From the NCBI GenBank assembly GCA_030620935.1, contig JAUXIP010000011.1:1-13946 (forward strand): a stretch of DNA of 13,946 nucleotides, read 5' to 3'. Numbering within the stretch: position 1 is the first letter of the stretch; each line of letters starts with the position of its first letter. Under the pieces are notes generated by a model. The model was not told where the DNA came from and made no database searches. It saw only the letters and a list, made by a program, of their open reading frames with translations. Of the stretch, positions 9,011 to 13,946 are shown in pieces. Source of the stretch: Deltaproteobacteria bacterium. GTDB lineage: Bacteria; Desulfobacterota_B; Binatia; UBA9968. The translations under genes and the position numbers were made by a program.

Positions 9011-11509
9011 ATGAGCGAAGCCGAATGGAATGTTGAAAATCAGCAGGGAAAAGGATCTCAGGTGGAGATTCCCGACGTCCTTCCTCTGTTGGCGATACGC
9101 GACATTGTCATCTACCCCTACATGATGCTCCCCCTCTTTGTGGGAAGAGACATGTCGATCCGTGCGGTCGATGAGTCTCTCGCGCGCGATCGCCTCATCT
9201 TTCTGGTATCGCAAAAAAACTCAGCCGAGGATAACCCCAAGCCCAGCGAGATTAACCGGGTGGGAACGGTGGCCTCAATCATGCGGATGTTGAAGCTTGC
9301 CGACGGGCGGGTGAAGATTTTGGTTCAGGGCTTATCCAAAGGGGAGATAGAGAGTTACACCCGGGAACGGCCGTTCTTCGAGGTTAAGATACGGAAGGCA
9401 TTAGAGCCTTCGCGCCAGGAGATCCCCGTCGAGGTAGAAGCCTTAATGCGCAATGTTAAGGAAAAGATCGAACAAATCCTCAATCTCAAAAACCTGCCTC
9501 CTGAAATCGTCATGGTGACGGACAATATTACCGACCCCGGAGTCCTGGCGGATCTGGTCGCTTCCAATCTGCGCCTCAAGATAGAGCAGAGCCAAGGGGT
9601 CCTGGAGATCTTCGATTCCGTGGATCGGTTGAAAAAGGTCAACGATCTTCTCACGCACGAGCTTGAACTGTCCACCATGCAGGCCCGCATCCAAAACCAG
9701 GCCAAGGATGAAATGACCAAAACGCAACGGGACTACTTCCTGCGGGAACAGCTCAAACAAATCCAACAGGAACTGGGCGAGGCCGACGAGCGGACGGAAG
9801 AAATCAACGAGCTCAGGAAACAAATCGAAAAGTCCAAGATGCCGCCGGAGGTAAAGAAGGAATCCAAGAAGCAATTAAAACGATTGGAGCAGATGCACCC
9901 TGAGTTTTCCGAGGCATCTCTGGTCCGGACCTATCTCGACTGGCTGGTGGAACTGCCTTGGAGCAAAAAGACCAAAGACAACCTGAACATCCAAAAGGCC
10001 AAAAAGGTCCTGGATGAAGATCACTATAACCTGGAAAAAATCAAGGAAAGGATCCTTGAATATCTAGCCGTCAACAAGCTCAGGCGGAAGATCAAAGGTC
10101 CCATCCTTTGCTTCGTGGGACCGCCGGGAGTCGGCAAGACCTCTCTGGGAAAATCGATCGCCCGCGCCCTGGGGCGGAATTTCGCCAGAATCTCCCTCGG
10201 AGGACTCCGAGACGAGGCGGAGATCCGTGGTCACAGGAGAACGTACGTTGGGGCATTGCCGGGCAGGATCATCCAGGGGATCAAACAGGCCGGCTCCAAC
10301 AATCCCATCTTTATGCTTGATGAGATCGACAAGGTAGGCACAGACTTCCGCGGAGATCCGTCGGCGGCGCTCTTGGAGGTTTTGGATCCGGAGCAAAACC
10401 ATGCCTTCAGCGACCATTACCTCAATCTCCCGTTCGATCTTTCCAACGTCCTCTTTATCTGCACGGCCAATTTCCTCGATCCGGTCCCGCCGGCCCTTGC
10501 AGACCGCATGGAAGTCCTTCAGCTGTCCGGCTATACCAATGAAGAGAAGGTGGAAATCGCCCGCAGGTTTCTCATTCCAAAACAACTGGAAGACAACGGG
10601 ATCTCATCCAACTACCTGGAGATCTCCGCCGACGCCTTGCTGCGCGTCATCGCGCAATACACCAAGGAGGCCGGCCTGAGAAATCTGGAGCGAGAGCTCG
10701 CTTCTATGTGCCGCAAGGTCGCCCGCAAGATAGCGGAAGGGAAGAAAGAACTGACGCGCGTGACCCGGGCAAATCTCCATCTGTTTCTAGGGCCGCCGAA
10801 GTTCCTTCCGGAAACCGAGCAAGAGGAACATGAAATCGGCGTGGCAACCGGCCTGGCCTGGACCAGCGCCGGGGGCGAGATGCTTTACGTAGAGGCCTCG
10901 CTCTCCAAGGGCCGGGGAAACCTCACCCTCACCGGCCAACTGGGTGACGTCATGAAGGAATCCGCCCAAGCGGCTGTCAGCTATGCCCGTTCCCAAGCAA
11001 AAATATTAGGTATCGAAGCGGATTTTTATCAGAAGCTGGATATTCATATCCATGTCCCTGCCGGAGCCATCCCCAAGGATGGTCCCTCCGCTGGAATCAC
11101 CATGGCCACAGCGCTTATCTCGGCTCTCACTCGACGACCGGTGAGCCGGGATGTAGCCATGACCGGAGAGATTACGCTGCGCGGAAGGGTCCTGCCGGTG
11201 GGAGGCTTGAAGGAAAAATGTCTCGCGGCCTTCCGCGCGGGGGTCAGGACCATCGTCGTACCGGACAGGAATCACAAGGATCTCGACGATATCCCCAAAC
11301 CGTTGCGACGGAAACTCAATGTGATCCTAGCCAAAAATATGTCGGACGTCCTAAAGGCAGCTCTCCTGGGAAGGAAAGGTAATAGGCAGTTTCCCGATAT
11401 ATTGACCTCAGAAAAAAAATCCAAGGCTGCGAGGCGATCCCGGCGGAAGAAGCGAGAAAAACCGCTGGAGAAGCGGCCTAAGGACAGGGTGGTTCCTCTC
11501 GGGGCGTAG
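9011..11509 (+). CDS. lon: ATP-dependent Lon protease
   Basis: Cytoplasmic AAA+ serine protease (EC 3.4.21.53) that degrades misfolded and selected regulatory proteins. The 832 residues comprise a LAN substrate-binding domain (about 22-215, with [13 protein letters not shown]), a coiled-coil stretch (about 225-300), and the AAA+ module. In the module, Walker A GPPGVGKT is at 370-377 and Walker B IFMLDEID at 433-440. The C-terminal protease has the Ser693 (DGPSAG) and Lys734 (GGLKEK) catalytic dyad, so it should be active. A strongly basic tail of about 30 residues follows residue 800 and extends beyond the core. AGAGGA (8995-9000) about 10 bases upstream supports the ATG. The stop codon touches the thiL ATG directly. 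It lies 144 bases after dnaJ in a proteostasis cluster. Confidence 0.98.
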   Translation: MSEAEWNVENQQGKGSQVEIPDVLPLLAIRDIVIYPYMMLPLFVGRDMSIRAVDESLARDRLIFLVSQKNSAEDNPKPSEINRVGTVASIMRMLKLADGRVKILVQGLSKGEIESYTRERPFFEVKIRKALEPSRQEIPVEVEALMRNVKEKIEQILNLKNLPPEIVMVTDNITDPGVLADLVASNLRLKIEQSQGVLEIFDSVDRLKKVNDLLTHELELSTMQARIQNQAKDEMTKTQRDYFLREQLKQIQQELGEADERTEEINELRKQIEKSKMPPEVKKESKKQLKRLEQMHPEFSEASLVRTYLDWLVELPWSKKTKDNLNIQKAKKVLDEDHYNLEKIKERILEYLAVNKLRRKIKGPILCFVGPPGVGKTSLGKSIARALGRNFARISLGGLRDEAEIRGHRRTYVGALPGRIIQGIKQAGSNNPIFMLDEIDKVGTDFRGDPSAALLEVLDPEQNHAFSDHYLNLPFDLSNVLFICTANFLDPVPPALADRMEVLQLSGYTNEEKVEIARRFLIPKQLEDNGISSNYLEISADALLRVIAQYTKEAGLRNLERELASMCRKVARKIAEGKKELTRVTRANLHLFLGPPKFLPETEQEEHEIGVATGLAWTSAGGEMLYVEASLSKGRGNLTLTGQLGDVMKESAQAAVSYARSQAKILGIEADFYQKLDIHIHVPAGAIPKDGPSAGITMATALISALTRRPVSRDVAMTGEITLRGRVLPVGGLKEKCLAAFRAGVRTIVVPDRNHKDLDDIPKPLRRKLNVILAKNMSDVLKAALLGRKGNRQFPDILTSEKKSKAARRSRRKKREKPLEKRPKDRVVPLGA

Positions 11510-12505
11510 ATGAGACTCAGCCAAGTCGGGGAGTTCGGCCTGATCGAGAGAATTCGCAAGGCCACTCCAAGAGGACGAGGGGTGCGCCTGGGAATCGGGG
11601 ACGATGCGGCCTGGGTAGAGTGCAAGAAAAATACTCTTCTCGTCACGTCGGATCTCCTTATCGAAGGCGTTCACTTCAATCTTCGATGGACCTCATTCTA
11701 CTGTTTGGGCTATAAAACTCTTGCCGTAAATCTAAGCGATCTCGCAGCCATGGGCGGCTATCCTGCCTATTTGCTTCTCTCCCTGGGAATCCCGGTTGAT
11801 TTCAGAGCAGAAGATATAGAAGAATTTTACCGTGGGATCAGAAGTCTCGCCTCCCGGGCCGGCGTATCCCTTATAGGCGGAGATACGAACGCCTCAAGGC
11901 GCTTTTTTATCAGCGCTTTTCTGGCCGGATATGCCCCTCATAGACCAATCACTCGCTGTGGGGGCAAAGTCGGTGACGATATTTATGTTACGGGAACTCT
12001 GGGAGATTCTGCCTTGGGATTGGAATTGCTGAGAAAGAAAAAAACCCGAGCCAAGCGGAAAATGACCGCCTATCTCCTCAAACGCCATCGTCTGCCGACC
12101 GCGCGCCTGAAGGCCGGGGCCGTTCTTGCCCGGGAAAGACTGGCCAAGGCCATGATCGATGTCAGCGACGGATTGCTCCAAGACTTGGGGCATGTATGCC
12201 AGGCCAGCAAGGTCGGGGCGGTTATCTGGCAGGAGGCGCTCCCTCTCTCTCGCGCCTACCGTCTTTGTGCGGGAAACAAAGGCTACCTCCGGGCCCTCAC
12301 CGGAGGGGAGGACTACGAGCTGCTTTTTTGCCTGCGACGCCGCGACCGCAGCCGCCTGGATAAAGTCAAAAAAAAACTGGGCGTGCCTGTCAGGCATATC
12401 GGCAAGTGCGTTTCTTACCGCGAGGGAATAAGGGTCGTCGATGGTAAAGGAGAGCCCCTTCCCATCTCAATTAAGGGTCATGATCATTTCAAATACAGCG
12501 TCTAA
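11510..12505 (+). CDS. thiL: Thiamine-monophosphate kinase
   Basis: ThiL (EC 2.7.4.16) phosphorylates thiamine monophosphate with ATP to thiamine diphosphate, the active cofactor. It belongs to the PurM/SelD-type ATP-binding superfamily. The 331 residues show the expected order of motifs: GIGDDAA (28-34), SDLLIEGVHF (47-56), NLSDLAAMGG (74-83), GGDTNAS (123-129), DVSDGLLQDL (217-226) and GGEDYELLF (265-273). These metal- and nucleotide-binding aspartates look intact. The ATG directly follows the lon TAG with no spacing, and the ribosome site must lie inside the end of lon, so translational coupling to lon is likely. No other thiamine genes are visible nearby. Confidence 0.95.
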   Translation: MRLSQVGEFGLIERIRKATPRGRGVRLGIGDDAAWVECKKNTLLVTSDLLIEGVHFNLRWTSFYCLGYKTLAVNLSDLAAMGGYPAYLLLSLGIPVDFRAEDIEEFYRGIRSLASRAGVSLIGGDTNASRRFFISAFLAGYAPHRPITRCGGKVGDDIYVTGTLGDSALGLELLRKKKTRAKRKMTAYLLKRHRLPTARLKAGAVLARERLAKAMIDVSDGLLQDLGHVCQASKVGAVIWQEALPLSRAYRLCAGNKGYLRALTGGEDYELLFCLRRRDRSRLDKVKKKLGVPVRHIGKCVSYREGIRVVDGKGEPLPISIKGHDHFKYSV

Positions 12506-12572
12506 CCTTTTCGCTCCAACAGAGATCATGGTGAAAGTCAGTGATGATCCGTTAGATGCCTGAAATAGAACC

Positions 12573-13322
12573 ATGGACGCAGATTCTCTGACAAACCTTT
12601 TAGAAGGAGTCCGTAAGGGCCGAGTCACCGTCGAGCGCGCTTTGCGACGGCTGCGACATCTTCCCTTCGAGGATCTCGGCTTTGCCAAGGTGGACCATCA
12701 CCGCGCCTTGCGGCAGGGCTTCCCCGAAGTGATAATGGGAGAAGGTAAGGCAGCAGCGGATATCGCAACAATTGCCAAGGTTTTGCGAAAGCGAGGAGAG
12801 AATGTTTTGATTACCCGCCTCTCCACTGAAAAGACCGCTGCATTGAAAAAAGTGATCAAAGGGCTGCGTTATCACCCGAGCGCGCGCGCAGCGGCTTGGG
12901 TCGGAAAGCCGATCCGCGTCGCCGGCAAAGGTTCGATCCTGGTGGTCTGCGCCGGCACATCGGATATCCCCGTGGCGGAAGAGGCGGCGCTTACGGCTGA
13001 AATGATGGGCAATCGGATCGACAGGCTTTATGACGTCGGCGTGGCCGGCATCCATCGTCTGCTTGAGAACCGGGACCGTCTCCTATCGGCTTCCGTGTTA
13101 ATTGTCGTGGCGGGGATGGAGGGGGCATTGCCGAGCGTCGTGGGAGGGCTCCTAGATAAACCGGTCATTGCGGTTCCTACGAGCGTCGGGTACGGAGCCA
13201 GCTTCCACGGCCTTGCCGCCCTCTTAGGAATGCTCAACTCCTGTGCCGCCGGGGTCACAGTAGTAAACATCGATAATGGATTTGGAGCGGGATTTGCGGC
13301 CAGCCAGATCAACCGGCTTTAA
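12573..13322 (+). CDS. larB: LarB, pyridinium-3,5-biscarboxylic acid mononucleotide synthase
   Basis: LarB carboxylates and hydrolyses nicotinic acid adenine dinucleotide to pyridinium-3,5-biscarboxylic acid mononucleotide. This is the first step to the nickel-pincer nucleotide cofactor of lactate racemase and related LarA enzymes. The 249 residues have the LarB N-terminal region ([15 protein letters not shown], 30-44) and [11 protein letters not shown] (49-59). The PurE-like carboxylase core carries [13 protein letters not shown] (126-138), [12 protein letters not shown] (153-164) and [13 protein letters not shown] (181-193). Cys224 in LNSCAAGV matches the catalytic cysteine known in the family. 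The start ATG lacks a good ribosome site, but the N-terminus aligns with the family as I know it. It is 67 bases after thiL. larC, larE and larA are not in the window. Confidence 0.93.
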   Translation: MDADSLTNLLEGVRKGRVTVERALRRLRHLPFEDLGFAKVDHHRALRQGFPEVIMGEGKAAADIATIAKVLRKRGENVLITRLSTEKTAALKKVIKGLRYHPSARAAAWVGKPIRVAGKGSILVVCAGTSDIPVAEEAALTAEMMGNRIDRLYDVGVAGIHRLLENRDRLLSASVLIVVAGMEGALPSVVGGLLDKPVIAVPTSVGYGASFHGLAALLGMLNSCAAGVTVVNIDNGFGAGFAASQINRL

Positions 13323-13390
13323 AACGTATTCTGATTACGGAAGGGAGTTTATTTAAAAATAACGAAAGAATCTCATCTCAGGGACGGATC

Positions 13391-13813
13391 ATGGAGCAAA
13401 AAAAATATCGAATTTTAAAACGCTCTTCGGACTTGGCGATCAAAGTCTTCGGCAAGAGCCAGGAGGAGCTCTTTGGCAACTCGGCCTACGCTCTTTTCGA
13501 CTTGATGACGGACATGGAGAACGTCCAGGTGCAGGAGCGCCTTCCTTTGGAGGTGGAGGGGGTGGATCGCGACGACCTCATGGTAAACTGGATGCGCGAA
13601 CTCCTCTATCTTTATCAAAGGAGCGGGTATCTTCTTAAGGAGTTTCGCCTCGACAAGGTCAAGGATGACCGTATCCGGGGGGAGGTGGCCGGAGAAAAGT
13701 TCGATCCCGATCGCCACGAGATCAAGCGAGAGATCCGCTCCGTAGCCTATCACCAAAGCCGGATGGAAAGGACCGGCGATCAATGGACCGCTCAGGTGAT
13801 TTTCGAGCTTTAA
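13391..13813 (+). CDS. Archease family protein
   Basis: Archease is a small cofactor that helps the RtcB RNA ligase form its guanylylated intermediate and turn over. The 140 residues match the family length. The N-terminus (SSDLAIKVFGKSQEELFGNSAYALFDLMTD, 12-41) contains the family's conserved Asp at position 14. WMRELLYLY (67-75), GEKFDPDRHEIKREI (101-115) and a final VIFEL (136-140) complete the signature. Two deviations stand out: the usual HTAD is RSSD here, and the C-terminal Asp of VIFDI is Glu139. The ATG has AGGGA about six bases upstream. It is 68 bases after larB and five bases before the next gene. No rtcB is visible. Confidence 0.88.
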   Translation: MEQKKYRILKRSSDLAIKVFGKSQEELFGNSAYALFDLMTDMENVQVQERLPLEVEGVDRDDLMVNWMRELLYLYQRSGYLLKEFRLDKVKDDRIRGEVAGEKFDPDRHEIKREIRSVAYHQSRMERTGDQWTAQVIFEL

Positions 13814-13818
13814 ATAAG

Positions 13819-13946
13819 ATGCCGCAGGCCATCGAGACCGGGTACGAAGGGACAGCGCTCATCGCCGATCCCATCCACCGCTATATTCAGTTTACCGTTC
13901 CCGAGAAAAAGGGCGAAATAACGGAGAAGCATATCATCGACTCCCC
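13819..13946 (+). CDS. HD-domain phosphohydrolase (partial, cut by right edge)
   Basis: Only the first 42 codons are present, from the ATG at 13819. The segment LIADPIHRYIQFT followed by EKHIIDSP resembles the start of HD-superfamily phosphohydrolases related to dGTPases, which usually continue into a QRLRR-type helix and the HD metal site. Those lie beyond the window, so activity cannot be judged. An in-frame ATG at 13783 has a better ribosome site (AAGGA, 13768-13772). It would add 12 residues and overlap the archease gene by about 31 bases. The five-base gap suggests cotranscription with archease. The family call is moderately sure; the substrate is unknown. Confidence 0.65.
   Translation, partial: MPQAIETGYEGTALIADPIHRYIQFTVPEKKGEITEKHIIDS

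Noticed and set aside
12528..12563. A micro-ORF of 11 codons between thiL and larB, considered as a leader peptide.
   Set aside because: It has no clear ribosome site, no runs of one amino acid and no terminator after it, so it is indistinguishable from chance.

Overview
This looks like chromosomal housekeeping DNA from a Gram-negative bacterium. The type IV pilus ATPase, the recO-ppdK pair, a grpE-dnaK-dnaJ run followed by lon, and thiL/larB/archease genes together suggest a deltaproteobacterial-type (Desulfobacterota-like) lineage. That placement is an inference from gene content and protein style only; a related deep phylum such as Methylomirabilota or Nitrospirota cannot be excluded. Coding density is high, and I see no tRNA, rRNA, CRISPR array, insertion sequence, phage gene or other mark of a mobile region.

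The left third (1-4818) is transcribed leftward. It runs recO, then ppdK (pyruvate phosphate dikinase), then a pilB-like pilus-assembly ATPase cut by the left edge. pilB has its own near-consensus sigma70 promoter in the ppdK-pilB gap. A 156-base divergent region (4819-4974) separates recO from the rightward genes.

The rest (4975-13946) is transcribed rightward. First comes a proteostasis block: grpE, dnaK, dnaJ and lon. A candidate heat-shock (sigma32-type) promoter and a candidate sigma70 promoter lie in tandem ahead of grpE. A terminator-like hairpin separates dnaK from dnaJ, which appears to start with TTG. lon abuts thiL (thiamine-monophosphate kinase) with no gap. Then follow larB (first enzyme of nickel-pincer cofactor synthesis), an archease, and the start of an HD-domain phosphohydrolase cut by the right edge.

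GrpE, DnaK and DnaJ form one refolding machine, and Lon degrades what cannot be refolded. ThiL and LarB are cofactor enzymes, archease is an RNA-ligase helper, and PPDK serves pyruvate/PEP interconversion. I did not find a convincing undescribed multi-gene system. The points most worth a second look are the archease with altered conserved residues, the larB without visible partner genes, the degenerate N-terminal motifs of PilB, and the regulatory DNA around grpE and between dnaK and dnaJ.
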